Origin: Salvelinus alpinus
Taxonomy: Eukaryota > Chordata > Actinopteri > Salmoniformes > Salmonidae
Length of the DNA: 64,000 nucleotides
Assembly (NCBI RefSeq): GCF_045679555.1
Contig: NC_092093.1
Location: forward strand, 61,892,365-61,956,364
Direction: 5' to 3'
Within the stretch, counting starts at the first letter, position 1, and the number at the start of each line of letters is the position of its first letter. Below are positions 13,476 to 25,736 of this stretch, piece after piece. The notes under the pieces are model-generated. The model made no database searches and was not told where the DNA came from. It saw nothing but the letters and a program-made list of their open reading frames with translations. The translations under genes and the position numbers were made by a program.

Positions 13476-13537
13476 TGTCACACCCTGATTGGTTTCACCT
13501 GTCTTTGTGCTTGTCTCCACCCCCCTCCCAGGTGTCT
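13476..13537 (+). mobile_element. Fragment of a gypsy-like LTR
   Basis: It starts TGTCACACCCTGATTGG and continues with TGTCTCCACCCCCCTCCC, matching the starts of the LTRs at 61459-61922 and (inverted) 25737-26188. Only about 62 bases remain before it joins a Tc1-like fragment at 13538. Confidence 0.75.
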
Positions 13538-13744
13538 ATAGCTTATGCCTGCCCATACCATAACCCCACCGCCACCATGGTGCACTCTGTTCACAACGTT
13601 GACATCAGTAAACCGTTCGCCCACACGACACCATACTCTCACTGTCTGCCATCTGCCCGGTACAGTTGAAACCAGGATTCATCCGTCAAGAGCCTGCCAG
13701 TGGCCATCGAAGGTTAACGTTTGCCCACTGAAGTCGGTTACAAA
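13538..13744 (-). mobile_element. Tc1-like transposase, downstream half (partner half at 32822-32975)
   Basis: Minus-strand translation gives N-R-L-Q-W-A-N, then L-R-W-P-L, then V-N-V-V-N-R, H-H-G-G-G-G-V-M-V-W-A-G-I-S, with a stop (A-G-S-*) where related copies continue to the T-D-E-S-R-F motif with the first catalytic Asp. The protein frame begins exactly where the half at 32822-32975 (ending L-T-A-V-R-R-C) stops. The LTR element starts directly after it at 13745. The two halves would join head to tail if the DNA between the LTR copies were flipped. Confidence 0.8.
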
Positions 13745-14319
13745 TGTCGTGGAAAATTGCAAGATTATATTATAATCTTGTATTGCATTATAATAGTTGT
13801 TTTATTCGACAGAATATAATATTCTGTTAACTATTGTGTGTGTGTGTTCTACTGAGGATGGGCCTCTATGAGATAACACCGACAGAGGAGATTTACGATG
13901 TCTTTGGGTGATAAAACCTAAAGAGCATTCCAGAGACATGAGCTAATGGTTCTGTTCTATGCCGTACCAGGGAGAGACGGTTCCCTTTTGGAGTAAGAGT
14001 GCCAGACACGGGTCTTTACAATGAAAACTGTTGACACAGCAGTAACTGTCTGCTATGTTTTATAGATATCTTTCATACAAATCTTAACCTTTGTGAACTG
14101 TTCCTAAGATCTGTGGTTCGTCATGTAGGTTGAGAGGGGTGTATCTTGGCTATAAAATATATTTTTACTTATCTGTTGGTACTTTTCAATGGTTCATTAG
14201 AGATAGCGCATCATTGAAAGTTAAAAAAATGCTTTTGCAAAGATCTTATTATTAAAGATGTAGTTTAAGTATAACTCTGACTGGTGTGTGAAGTTTGTAA
14301 CTCTCCTCATTTGGTAATG
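13745..14319 (+). promoter_or_regulatory. 5' LTR of element A
   Basis: It begins TGTCGTGGAAAATTGC. A TATA-like TATAAAATAT lies at 14151-14160 and a polyadenylation-type ATTAAA at 14251-14256, in the order expected for U3-R. The end (…GCAGAAATATGCCA in copy B) is deleted here; the junction is TTTGGTAATG followed by ATCTGGG. Bases 14257-14276 preserve the empty target site of the two TTAA elements present in B's LTR. Confidence 0.8.
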
Positions 14320-15808
14320 ATCTGGGCAAATCGTGCACGAGGGATCCCTCAAACTTGGGATCTCAGGGAAACCACACTTTGGGAACGAAGCAGATGGACC
14401 CACCTTTGATCTGAGAGGCAGCAAGCCGAGTGGATACCACATCTCGAACGTAATTTTTTTTAAGAAAGAGGTGAGCGAACCACACTTGAAGTCGAGTTTT
14501 AAATAAGCCTCTGTTACGTAGGCTCTGAGTGTGTATGCCTTTGTGAGGGAGGCACCTTGGAGGCGTAAGCAGGGCCGAGTCAGTGGAGGATGATCTGAGA
14601 GTCAGTCGACTCAAAGACACCTATCATTGGTCGGTTTCGGGCGACCTAGAGCCGTCCTGACACTGAATTGATCACAGTGGGGATTGGTGCGGTCTGTTGG
14701 GGTGAGTGTCCAGGGTGACTGTGCATTCTGTGTGAAACATGGTACTTGGTGAAGCCCTATTGGAAGAAGGACCTCGTTCTGAAAGTGTCTGTGTGACTGT
14801 CTAAGTGACCCTCAAAGGTGGTGAATTCCAATTATTTAAAATGTGCTAGCCAGGTATGCCCTGGGTTACTCTGTGTGAGTATTTTGTTTTGGGACCACTA
14901 GGTAATATTTTGATTACATTATGGGTTTCCCTGTACATATAGACAGGGTGTGAAATCCTGTGTGGGTAATCTTTGTAGGAGCGTTCTGTGTGAGCGCGGT
15001 AGGTTGACTCTGTGTGGGTAACCTTTTAATTATGTTCTGATGTTCTGTGTGGACATCTGACCAGGTCTGTGTGAACATCTGACCAATCCTGTGTGGGTGA
15101 TCCTTCAAGTTCTGTGTGAGTACCTAAGAATTTCTTACGTTTTATATGGATTCTGTGAATATATGAAAACATGATAAATTGTATGTGTGTATAATCGATT
15201 ACTAGTGATAACGATGAATGTAATGCTGAGAATATAATTAGATACAATTTAAACCACCCATTCGTAGACGTACGTCGGTTTTGAGTTGGTATCTTTAATG
15301 GATAATTTGATAAAGATGAGGTTTTAAGCACTATTAAACTGTCTAAAAAGATCTGGGCAATTGTGCTCTAGAAACTGATTGGAGTGTGTCCACTTTTGGT
15401 TAATTTACCGTAACGATGAAACTATAAAATGCTTATTGGATTATCTCCGTCTTGGTACAACATTTCAAATAAAACTGCCCTTAAGGTCTGAAAATGTTTT
15501 ATTTTGTCTTTCCAGTATGAGAGGAGGTGCGAGATTTATTGAATAAACCGTTTTCCATAAAGTTAGAGCGAATTAAGATGGAATCTCGACGTAAACGCAA
15601 GATCTGTTTCCTAGTCAATGAATGTCGATTTTACTCTTTGACTGCTAATCTATTTATTTGGCATGTAAGGAATCATCGCCAGAGTAACGCTTGGACCTTT
15701 AAATTGGGGCTATTTTCTGGGAATTGTCTCGGTAGTACTTGTCTGATTTTACGACTACAGATAATTGTAAAGTGGGTTTATTTGAGGGGAGTCTTAGTCA
15801 TTTAACTA

Positions 15809-15879
15809 GCATTGGTGGTTCAGTGGTAGAATTATCACCTGACACACAGGAGGCCTGAGTATGTTTCCCAGACAATGCA
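15809..15879 (+). pseudogene. tRNA-Gly-like sequence inside LTR element A
   Basis: 71 bases long, the usual vertebrate tRNA-Gly length. The first 22 bases (GCATTGGTGGTTCAGTGG and on) match tRNA-Gly(GCC), including the internal A box. The acceptor stem pairs GCATTG with CAATGC and is followed by A. The anticodon loop reads CTGACAC (GAC) rather than CTGCCAC. The B box is degraded (AGTATGTTTCC in place of GGTTCGATTCC). It is probably not a working tRNA. The same sequence occurs at the equivalent place in copy B. Confidence 0.8.
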
Positions 15880-16539
15880 CTGACTAAAATATGAGTTCTG
15901 ATTGTAATTCAACTATTGCTATGTTTTGCCTGAAAAGATACGGTCGCTAGTGTTTGTTTAAGATATAAACTGAACGTTTAAATAGCTTGTTTGGTTCAAA
16001 TTGAAAGACGAATTAATCCAACTTAAATAGCGAGGCGAGTTTGATGTAATACGTTGTCTGTTGCCTAAATAACATATTAAGAATAGGAGTTGTATTTCAA
16101 TAACTGAATCAAGGAAGAGACAGTTACCTAAATCTAATGAATAAATTTGGCGCTTTACATGTTATTTTTAAAGTCTTGGACATTTCATAAATGTGAAGCC
16201 GAAAGAGAAGAGAAAGTTGTAAAGTTTGGTTTTAATCTTACGATAGAGGTAAGGCAGAACGTTGTTTGAGTAGGGGTTATATTTTTGCCCAATGGTAAAA
16301 AATAATAGGAGTGTTGGTTGTCTGCGTTGGGATATGTTGGGCTGAAAGGGATTCAGGTGTGAATAAGGAAATATTTTGTGATAATGTATTCTGATGATTA
16401 TTGATTCTTGGTTTGATTGTTTAGGTAACACCAGTGAATTTGAGCAGGAAGTTCATATATTCTAACATTATAATCTGTTTCCATTACGTGGAACAATGTC
16501 AGGTCATTAAAGTGGATTGTAGTTTGAGTTAATTTGTAT

Positions 16540-17410
16540 TTTTAAAGGGACAGTGCACATTAATCACAGTTGTGTATTTCTAATGGCAGGGTATTCCAGA
16601 CATAGGAAGCTCTCACGCTGAAAGCAGATTGACTAAAGGTACTTTTCCTTAAGAGAACTATACAGTCATCTCTCATGGCGGATCTTGTGGATCTGCTGCC
16701 ATAGGGTTTGGGTTTTCTGCTTAACAAAAGTACTGAGTGGAGGGGGAGCCTGGACATTTAGAATCTTGAATACAAGATAGGCGTCAGTGTATTGCATAAG
16801 ATTTTTTTCCAACTCAGGAGCTTATGCTTTCTATAGCTATTGGGTTTCCTATCACGTACTTTGAAAGCCTGTTTGCAGACAGACTGAATGGGTTTTAATG
16901 TTGAACAGCAAGCTTGGGCCAAACTAGTAAGGTAGTATGTTAAGTGGGGGAGTATCATAGATTTGAAGTATAGTTTTGTTACCTCTGTAGTCAAAACAAT
17001 TTCATATGTTTTGGAAATTAGCTAGGTTGAATTTGGTTATTTGAGTTACCTTTTTCATTTGCTTTTTAAAAGAGAGGTTGGAATCAAGTACCATGATGCC
17101 GTGGTACTTAAAATCAGATACCACCTGGACCTTTCCCCTGATACATAGACATCTGTCTCAGGGCATCAGTTGTTTTCTTTGTGAGGAACATGCAGACTGT
17201 TTTTTTAATTTATTGAGATGCAAACATGAGTCTCTGAGCAATTTTGTCATCTGAACCATTACAGTAGTGAGTTCTTGTGTAGCTTGTTGTTTGTTATTTG
17301 CATGCATTTATCACTGTATCATCTGCATACATTGGAACGTCAGACCCTGTACAGACAGAAGGAAGATCATTAATGTACGAGCTGAATAGTATTGACCTTT
17401 GGGGAATGCA
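16540..17410 (-). mobile_element. LINE reverse-transcriptase/C-terminal fragment, antisense in element A
   Basis: Minus strand: a degraded motif B (P-Q-R-S-I-L-F-S-S-Y-I-N-D-L-P), motif C M-Y-A-D-D-T-V-I, then L-Y-F-K-S-M-I-L-P-H-L-T-Y and S-F-S-V-R-A-S-Y-V-W-N-T-L-P, spread over three frames. The family looks the same as the antisense LINE at 4661-7140. Copy B has it at the homologous place, so it was captured before the two copies separated. Confidence 0.8.
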
Positions 17411-20375
17411 AACATTGTAGACATTGTAGATATGAGCGGAAAAAAGTTTGTTTTGATTTTTACGCTGATGAGACAGCGCCAACTTTTGAAAGATTTTAGA
17501 TTTGTTAAAAATCAGGATGGTTTTTACTAAACATATCAACAGGTTGAAATTGTTAGATTGCTGGAAAGTGGTTATGGGTTTGTTTATTGTTTACTGTTTA
17601 TTGTTTAATTTAGGTGTTGATTTTACTTAATGAAACATTGTATTGTCTGATGTGTTTGAGTAGGATTCTTTCTTCCGGGACGGATGGAAGTTACCTAAAG
17701 TATGTATGTTAAAGGAGACATGGGAGAACACGTCTACATTTTTATTAAATGCCTGGGATTAAATATCACTGATTCTTTACGCTGAGAAATGTACTACATT
17801 TGGGACAGAGGAAAAAATAATTCCATTTAGATAGTAATGATACCAGGATAATTGTATCTAAGGGTAGCATGTTCAATTAAGCATAGTGTAGATTAAAACT
17901 AATGATTTGAGGGAGTACAGTGGAATTATCAGTATTATTAGGTTTTGTTTGAAATTTCCTTTGGGTTTGGGGAGTTTTCCATTTGTTTTAGTGCCAAGGT
18001 ATCTTACACACGCACATGGAATTTTTCAGAGTTTTTATTTTATGAGTTTTAATTAAACATGTGAATTCTTTTGATAAAGAAATGTTCTGGGAACCTGGGA
18101 TACAACATGTAGGAAATGTTTGACTATTATTTTAATTGGTCTAATATAGTAAGAAACACTTCTTTGAAGTGTTTGTATGACCTATGACCCGTATCATGAC
18201 TTTTAATTGTGGCTTGATCACCCTCATTGGAAATCCATTTGGATAATGAATTCAAGGTCATTTGTAATACTTATTTCAAGGTAATTTGTGTAGTTGATAA
18301 ATATGATGGAGTTTATAGTTCTTAGCCATATTTGTAATTTGGACCAATGTGAAGAAGGAGAGGGCATTGCCTTTGACTAAGGGTAGGCTGCTTTAAGTCT
18401 ATTTTCCTATGACCATATGTGTAAAATCATTTTTCTTTGTGGAGTTTTTCCGAGTAGTGATTTTAATTTGATTAGGTTATTTGAAATGTTGTTTTATCTT
18501 TTGACCAGTAGTAGTGTTGTTTTATACATTACTCTCATGGAGAGTTATGTGTTAAAAATGGGGGAGGATACAGTCTTTTGAGGTTTTGGATTGAGTTCTT
18601 TGAGGTTTTGGATTGAAGTTTACACACCTTGAGTGATATGTGAAGGAGTGTATTGTTGTGTTGTTTGTTCTGTTCTATTCCAGATGGGTTATAGGTCTAA
18701 CTTCCTGATTCTATGGCTCTACGATGGAGTTGACAGTGGGATGGGGAGTATAAGCCATTTTGAAAGAATAGTTTCAATAGAATGTGTTGTTATTCTCTTT
18801 AACATATGTTTAGACATTTGTATTAAGAATAATTGGTAAAAGTAATAATTTATCATGTAGTTAATGAACTGAACTAAACTGTTGCTCTGATCTGTTCTTT
18901 CGAGGTTATCGTGAAAAGTGACATCAGACTTAATGCATGGAAGAGATAATTGGACCGAACAGTGTGTGTACCTCAAAACCCCCTCTAACTGGCTGAAGAA
19001 GAGTGACAAAGGCGTTGAATAAGGCCTTGTCCGGACCACTTCTACCGAGAGAAGGGAGCCGAGCCAGAAATCGGTGTACAGTATCCGATCTAAGCTATCA
19101 ACTGCTTTTCTTGCATGTTTTTCTCAGAAGTGTGAGAGGAGTCCACATGGAGTGAGCATGGAGAGAAATATGTTCTAAACTTCTCTTATGTCGCTGGTAT
19201 ACTGGTTGACGAATGGACAAGACATAATGGGTGGTAAAGGTGAGACATTGAAATTGGGACATTATCATGGGCCATCCACTTTGAACTGTAAAGTTATCTG
19301 AAGAAGAATGAAAAGGACGCCAGAAGAATCAGTGCCTGAAGGAGGGGGTTGGTCAACTGTGCCCAAAAAATTGTTTAGACTTTTGGGGTATCAGGTTGAT
19401 TGTAGAGGTCTACACCACGTAAAATTATAGTCATTTAGATTAAGAATGCATTGAGATACTGATCTGTATTATAATCGTGATAAAAAAGTTAATAGTAGAA
19501 TTATGGGATAATTATACTGGATGTTAATATAAATGTACATTCTGCCAATGTCGATGTGTGTTAAATTGTGTTTTTTACTTAGAGTGATAGGACCAATTTG
19601 AATCACTGAGCAATGTCATTCTACATTTTGGTTGGATAATTAACTGGGTTCTAATTATGATTTTATTTGGAAATGTAATGATTTTTAAAACTGAAGGATT
19701 GTTGTTATGAACTAAAGATGTTGAAGCTATTATAAGCATGCCATGGTGAATGGAGAGGGTGAACTCTGACCTGGAGAGTGAAATGGATCCTAATCTATTT
19801 GATCTATTGGCATTGCCTTATAAATAGTGGAATCATGATGCTTGTCTTGGGTCATGTTCATTAGGCACCAACGGGATACATTTTATTTTAACTAGGAGTC
19901 ATTACCTGGATTTCTTCAACAAGATATGCTAATTTTTGTTTCTGGGATGGAAATAGTAATTTCCAACAGACTATGCTGATCCATTGGAGTGTGATAGATA
20001 ACTAAAGATTATTTTATTAAACTCCATTGTTGCATGTACTGCATTATGCATGAAACATGTGCTTTTCACTGTCTATGGAAAATATAGCTTTGAATCTCAT
20101 AAACTGTATGCATTTTTTTGTTTTTCTTCATGGGTTCGTGCAGGTGACTGTGGATCATAACCTTCCCAGACAAATTGCTAGATTGCTTAGAAAATGTGTT
20201 GGGGATTGAAATAAGAGACAGTGCTGAGTTTCTTAGAATGAAGCTGGTCATGTGCAGGAACCCCATGGAATGAGTTGTTGTTTTGGGATTTTGAGTTTAT
20301 GTAGAATATATGTATTTTCTATGTAAATGAATGTTCTTAAATCTTGTAATTTTCTTTTAAGTTGAGAAGATTCTC

Positions 20376-20423
20376 AAAATGGGGGAGATATTGTGTAAAA
20401 TTGCAAGATTATATTATAATCAA
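20376..20423 (+). promoter_or_regulatory. Polypurine tract and 3' LTR stub of element A
   Basis: AAAATGGGGGAGA (20376-20388) directly precedes the LTR start, as expected for the plus-strand primer. The LTR copy then runs TATTGTGTAAAATTGCAAG and on for about 35 bases, and breaks off at 20423 into a LINE 3' end. Confidence 0.75.
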
Positions 20424-20771
20424 GTCTGACACCAACAGGTTCCTGAACATCTTCTATCCGCAAGTCATGTGACTACTAAATAGCTAACTATATAAATAGC
20501 TAACAAAATGGCTATACGGACTCTGAGTTGACCCTTGTATTTTATTTTTACACTGTCTCTATGCACACTCACAGGGCCCTACACACTCACTACATAATTT
20601 GCTCACACGTAAAATATGCACATACATTTATACTGACTCTACGCACATGCACTCGCATACAATCATCATATATGCTGTAGCTACTCCGTTTATCATATAT
20701 CCTGATGCCTAGTCACCTTATCTCTGTACATATCTACCTTATTTCTTGTGTGTTTATTTTGTGTGTTAAAC
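20424..20771 (+). mobile_element. LINE 3' end
   Basis: The start reads D-T-N-R-F-L-N-I-F-Y-P-Q, like the last codons of fish non-LTR polymerases (compare L-K-N-S-F-Y-L-K-A-I-R-L-L-N-S near 59010 on the minus strand). An A/C-rich 3' UTR follows. It is strongly 5'-truncated and fused directly to the broken 3' LTR of element A. Confidence 0.6.
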
Positions 20772-20849
20772 ATAGTCCCACTAAGCACAAACCAGATGGG
20801 ATGGCGTTGATTTATGACATCCCATCTGGTTTGTGCTTAGTGGGACTAT
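20772..20849. repeat. Perfect 32-bp inverted repeat with 14-base loop
   Basis: The arm 20772-20803 (ATAGTCCCACTAAGCACAAA...) is exactly complementary to 20818-20849. It sits between a LINE tail and a Tc1 3' remnant. It may be two terminal repeats brought together by internal deletion, or a minimal foldback element. Confidence 0.9.
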
Positions 20850-20859
20850 CATTTATTTT

Positions 20860-21308
20860 CAACAGAACAATGACCCAAACACACCTCCAGGCTGTGCAAG
20901 GGCTATTTGACCAAGAAGGAGAGTGATAGAGTGCTGCATCAGATGACCTGACCTCTACCATTACCCAACCTCAACCCAATTGAGATGGTTTGGGATGAGT
21001 AGGACCGCAGAGTGAAGGAAAAGCAGCCAACAAGTGCTCAGCATATGTGGAAACTCCTTCAAGACTGTTGGAAAAACATTCCTCATGAAGCTGGTTGAGA
21101 GAATGCCAAAAGTGTGGAAAGCTGTCAAGGCAAAGGGTGGCTACTTTGAAAAATAAATGTATAAAAATGTATTTTGATTTGTTTAACACTTTGATTCAAT
21201 ATGTGATATTTCATAGTTGTGATGTATTCACTATTATTCTACAATGTAGAAAATAGTAAAAATAAAAACCCTTGAGTGAGTAAGTGTGTCCAAACTTTTG
21301 ACTTGTAT
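20860..21308 (+). mobile_element. Tc1-like element 3' remnant
   Basis: The sequence begins at the transposase D-P-N-T motif (ACAATGACCCAAACACACC), keeps the C-terminal codons with several frame breaks, and ends with the terminal-repeat sequence GTCCAAACTTTTGACTTGTA at about 21307. The 5' two thirds are missing. Confidence 0.75.
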
Positions 21309-21469
21309 TATCTGATGAAATTGCTTTAGAAAGGGGCACCAGTCCTTTGGATGTCCTCTCTCCCCATTCTGTTTGCACTGGCAATTGAATCTCTTACAGA
21401 AAGAAAACTCTATGCCCCATTGCTAAAAATAATTTCAGAATACTCAAAAATCTTAGGATTTAAAATTAA

Positions 21470-23275
21470 CCTCTAACGAGTCACAAACCCAGATCCGGGA
21501 TCCCCCCCATCAAAAAAGCTGACTAGCATAGCCTAGCCTAACGCCACAGGGATATCATATAACATAATTTTCATGAAATCACAAGTCCAATACAGTAAAT
21601 GAAAGATAAACATCTTGTGAATCCAGCCATCATTTCCATCATTTCCGAAAACACAATATGTATTTCTATTAGCTAACCACAATAGCAAAAGACTCAACCG
21701 CATATTTTCACCATTTTTCTACCGCATAGGTAGCTATCACAAAACCGACCAAATAGAGATATAATTAGTCACTAACCAAGAAACAACTTCATCAGATGAC
21801 AGTCTTATAACATGTTATACAATAAATCTATGTTTTGTTCGAAAATGTGCATATTTGAGGTATAAATCATAGTTTTACATTGCAGCTACCATCAAAAATA
21901 TCACCAAAGCAGCCAGAATATTTACAGAGAGCAACGTGAAATACCTAAATACTCATCATAAAACATTTATGAAAAATACATGGTGTACAGCAAATGAAAG
22001 ATAAACATCTTGTGAATCCAGCCAATATTTCAGATTTTTTAAGTGTTTTACAGCGAAAACACAATATAGCATTATATTAGCTTACCACAATAGCCAAACA
22101 CACAACCGCATTCATTCACCGCAAAGATAGCATTCACAAAAACCAGCAAAAGATATAAAATTAATCACTAACCTTGACCAACTTCATCAGATGACAGTCT
22201 TATAACATCATGTTACACAATACATATATGTTTTGTTCGAAAATGTGCATATTTAGAGGTACAAATCTTGGTTTTACATTGTGAATACGTAGCCAAAATG
22301 CACAAAATTCTCCGGAGATATTTTGGACAGTCACCTAATCTAATCAAAGAACTCATCATAAACTTTACTAAAAAATACATGTTGGACAGCAAATGAAAGA
22401 TGCACTAGTTCTTAATGCAATCGGCGTGTTAGATTTTTTAAAATAACTTTACCATAACAAACAGCTTACGTTATAGCGAGACAGCGCCCGCAAAAAGGAA
22501 GGAAAATAGGACTAAACATTTTCCACAGAAATACGAAATAACATCATAAATGGTTCTTACTTTTGCTGAGCTTCCATCAGAATCTTGTACAAGGAGTCCT
22601 TTGTCCAGAATAAATCGTTGTTTGGTTTTAGAATGTCCTCTTCTCCTGTCGAATTAGCAACATTAGCTAGCCATATGGCGCGAACATGCCCAAATTCTCC
22701 TGACGCAAAGAAAGGAAAATTCCAAAACTCGCAATAAACGTTGAATAAACTGATACAACTCGGTTGAAAAAAACTACTTTATCATGTTTTTATCACATCT
22801 ATAAAATAAAATCAGAGACATCCACCGTCTATACCGAACGCTTTTCAGAAGCCAATGCTGATGTCCTTCCCGCGCCTAGGTAGAGAAAGGAAATTGTGGT
22901 CACGTCATTCCAAGAGCTCTTGTTCGACCTCAGATCAAGCTAGACACCCCATTCCACCTTCCACTGCCTGTTGACATCTAGTGGAAGGCGTATGCAGTGC
23001 ATGCAAATCCATAGAAATTAGGCAATTGAATAGGCAGGCCCTGGAACAGAGCATCGTTTTCAGATTTTTCACTTCCTGTCTGGAAGTTTGCTGCCAAATT
23101 AGTTCTGTTTTACTCACAGATATAATTCAAACAGTTTTAGAAACTTAAGAGTGTTTTCTATCCAATAGTTATAATACTATGCATATTGTACGATCTAGAA
23201 TAGAGTACGAGGCCGTTTAAATTGGGCACAATTTTTTCCAAAGTGGAAATAGCGCCTCCCTATTGACAAGAAGTT
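21470..23275. mobile_element. TTAA-flanked non-autonomous element 3
   Basis: TTAA occurs at 21466-21469 and 23276-23279. The left end CCTCTAACGAGTCACAAACC corresponds to the complement of the right end of element 4 (42249-44486), and its right end (CTATTGACAAGAAGTT) to that element's left end, so the two are the same family in opposite orientation. Internally a module with CTTCATCAGATGACAGTCTT and TTTTGTTCGAAAATGTGCAT occurs twice (about 21788 and 22186). No transposase frame was seen. TTAA targets are typical of piggyBac-type transposition (inference). Confidence 0.75.
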
Positions 23276-23304
23276 TTAACACGGGAAAACAATGAAATGA
23301 AGGC

Positions 23305-25048
23305 AATATTTATTTCATTTAACCTTTATTTAACAGATGTTCTGACTTTATACACTGCACTCAGAGAGGCAATATGACAAATAAAAATAACTACAACAAT
23401 CCTTTAAGTTGACCACAAAAAATATATAAAATACTTTATTTAACCTATATTTAGCTAGGCAAGTCAGTTAAGAGCAAATTCTTATTTACAAAAGGCCTCC
23501 TGCCGGGATGGGGGCTGGGATTTAACAAAAAAAATGAATACACAAAAACACATCCCGACATGAGACAACACTACATAAAGAAAGACCTAAGACAACAACA
23601 TAGCAGGGCAGCAACACATGACAACACAGTAGGGTAGCAACACAACATGACATCAACATGGTAGCAACACAACATGGTAGCAGCACAACATGGTAGGATC
23701 ACAAAACATTGTACAAACATTATTGGTCATAGACAACAGCACAAAGGGCAAGAAGGTAGAGACAACAATACATCTCGCAAAGCAGCCATGACTGTCAGTA
23801 AGAGTGTCCATGATTGAGTCTTTAAATGGAGAGTTTGAGTGTTTGTTGCAGCTCTTTCCAGTCGCTAGCTGCAGCGAACTGAAAAGAGGAGCGACCCAGG
23901 GATGTGTGTGCTTTGGGGACCTTTAACAGAATGTGACTAGCAGAATGGGTGTTGTATGTGGAGGATGAGGGCTGCAGTAGATATCTCAGACACAGTAGGG
24001 GGGAGTGAGGCCTAAGAGGGTTTTATAAATAAGCATCAACCAGTGGGTCTTGCGACGGGTATGCAGTGATGTGTCTTATAAGGAACATTGGTGGCAAATC
24101 TGATGGCCGAATGGTAAATAACATCTAGCCGCTCGAGAGCACCCTTACCTGCCGATCTATAAATTGCATCTCTGTAACCTAGCATGGGTAAGATGGTCAT
24201 CTGAATCAGGGTTAGTTTGGCAGCTGGGGTAAAAGACGAGCGATTACGATAGAGGAAACCAAGTCTAGAGTTAAATTTAGCCTGCAGCTTAGATACTGTA
24301 TGTGCTAAGAGAAGGACAGTGTACCGTCTAGCCATACTCCCAAGTACTTGCATGAGGTGACTACCTCAAGCTCTAAACCCTCAGAGGTAGTAATCACACC
24401 TGCGGGGAGAGGGGCATTCTTCTTACCAAACCACATGACCTTTGTTTTGGAGGTGTTCAGAACAGGGTTAAAGGAAGATAAAGCTTGTTGGACACTAAGA
24501 AAGCTTTGTTGTAGAGTGTATTTATCACAAAATCCAGGGAGGGGCCAGCTGAGTATAAGACTGTATAATCTGCATATAAATGGATGAGAGAGCGTCCTTA
24601 TGCCTGAGCTATGTTGATGATGTAAATTGAAAAGACAGTGGGGCCTAGGATCGAGCCTTGGGGTACTCCCTTGGTGACAGGCAGTGGCTGAGACAGCAGA
24701 TGTTCTGACTTTATACACTGCACTCTTTGAGAGAGGTAGTTAGCAAACCAGGCCAAAGACCCCTCAGAGACACCAATACTCCTTAGCCGGCCCACAAGAA
24801 TGGAATGGTCTACCGTAAAAGCTTTGGCCAAGTTAATATAAATAGCAGTACAATATTGCTTAGAATCAAGGGCAATGGTGACATCATTGAGGACCTTTAA
24901 GGTTGCAGTGACACATCCATAACCTGAGTGGAAACCAGATTGCATACTAGATAGAATACTATAGACATCAAGAAAGCCAGTCAGTTGATTATTGACAAGT
25001 TTTTCCCAAAACTTGTGATAAACAGGACAAAATAGAAATAGGCCTAAC
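23305..25048 (-). mobile_element. LINE 3' half, whose tail matches the SINE family
   Basis: Minus-strand reading: R-P-I-S-I-L-S-C-L-S (near 25035), M-Q-S-G-F-H-S-G-Y-G, A-K-A-F-T-V-D-H (motif A altered), G-V-P-Q-G-S-I-L-G-P (motif B), then the thumb K-T-K-V-M-W-F-G and the C-terminal region to about 24036. The YADD motif is lost to a frameshift near 24640. The 3' UTR ends near 23450 with GCTCTTAACTGACTTGCCTA, the same tail as the tRNA-derived SINEs here. A piece of its own coding region (24699-24725) is repeated at 23337-23365 beyond the 3' UTR. It interrupts the L1 element. Confidence 0.8.
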
Positions 25049-25736
25049 AGCTAAGATCAGCTTGATCTCGCCTTTAAATAAAGAAGGATGCTTAATAAGT
25101 GACAACAAACCACAAATATATGAAGATAACTTTATCCCATTATTCAACAATATGAAAGCAGATCTAATTAAATGGAAACATTTCCCCATAAATCTTACAG
25201 GTAGAATTAACCTCTTCAGAATGGCATGGCTCCGAAAGATTGTATATTTATTCTCGGTGATAACAATTACCCCACCAAAAGACATTCTTTAAAAAAGTAT
25301 ACTTGTGGTCACTTGATATGGGCAAATAAAACAGAGAATAAAAAGGAAAGTTTTACATTTTCTTAAGTCTGAGGGTGGTTTTAATCTTCCAGACTTGGAA
25401 TTGTATCAACTCGCTAGCCAAGGCTTTTACTTGTGACATATAAATAAATGTACTAAAGAGGAAGAATGGGTACATAGTGAAGATGTGGATGTTCATCCCA
25501 GGAATCTTTTTACGTGTCTATTTTCGAAAGGATAAAGCTAAGAACATTAACAACTTCATAGTTAAGAACACTATAACAATATGGACGAAAATTAAACATA
25601 TTTTCTACAAGAACTAATTTCACTCAAAACACAACCTTAATGAACAATCCTGGGATAGCTTTTCAGAATTCACTGATAAATTGGTCCACATGGAAAACTG
25701 AAGGCATAGAAACTGTAAATCTTGGTTTATACAGTA

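Larger units (their letters stand above)
13745..20423 (+). mobile_element. LTR retroelement copy A, no recognisable gag/pol/env
   Basis: A 5' LTR (13745-14319) is followed by about 6 kb of internal sequence, a purine-rich tract, and only the first ~35 bases of a 3' LTR. The element matches copy B (32976-42007) in inverted orientation along almost its full length. No frame longer than about 100 codons is present and I recognise no retroviral or gypsy domain. Relative to B it lacks about 74 bases covering the LTR end and primer-binding region, and it has about 1.35 kb (18367-19711) missing from B. It carries an antisense LINE fragment and a tRNA-like sequence. It resembles a large non-autonomous LTR derivative (LARD type); a decayed endogenous retrovirus is the alternative. 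Confidence 0.8.

Noticed and set aside
15527..15805. 92-codon frame inside LTR element A as a gene
   Set aside because: No recognised domain, and the matching region of copy B is not open.
15809..15879. Functional tRNA-Gly gene
   Set aside because: The T arm and B box are lost and the anticodon is altered, so it was called a pseudogene-like sequence.
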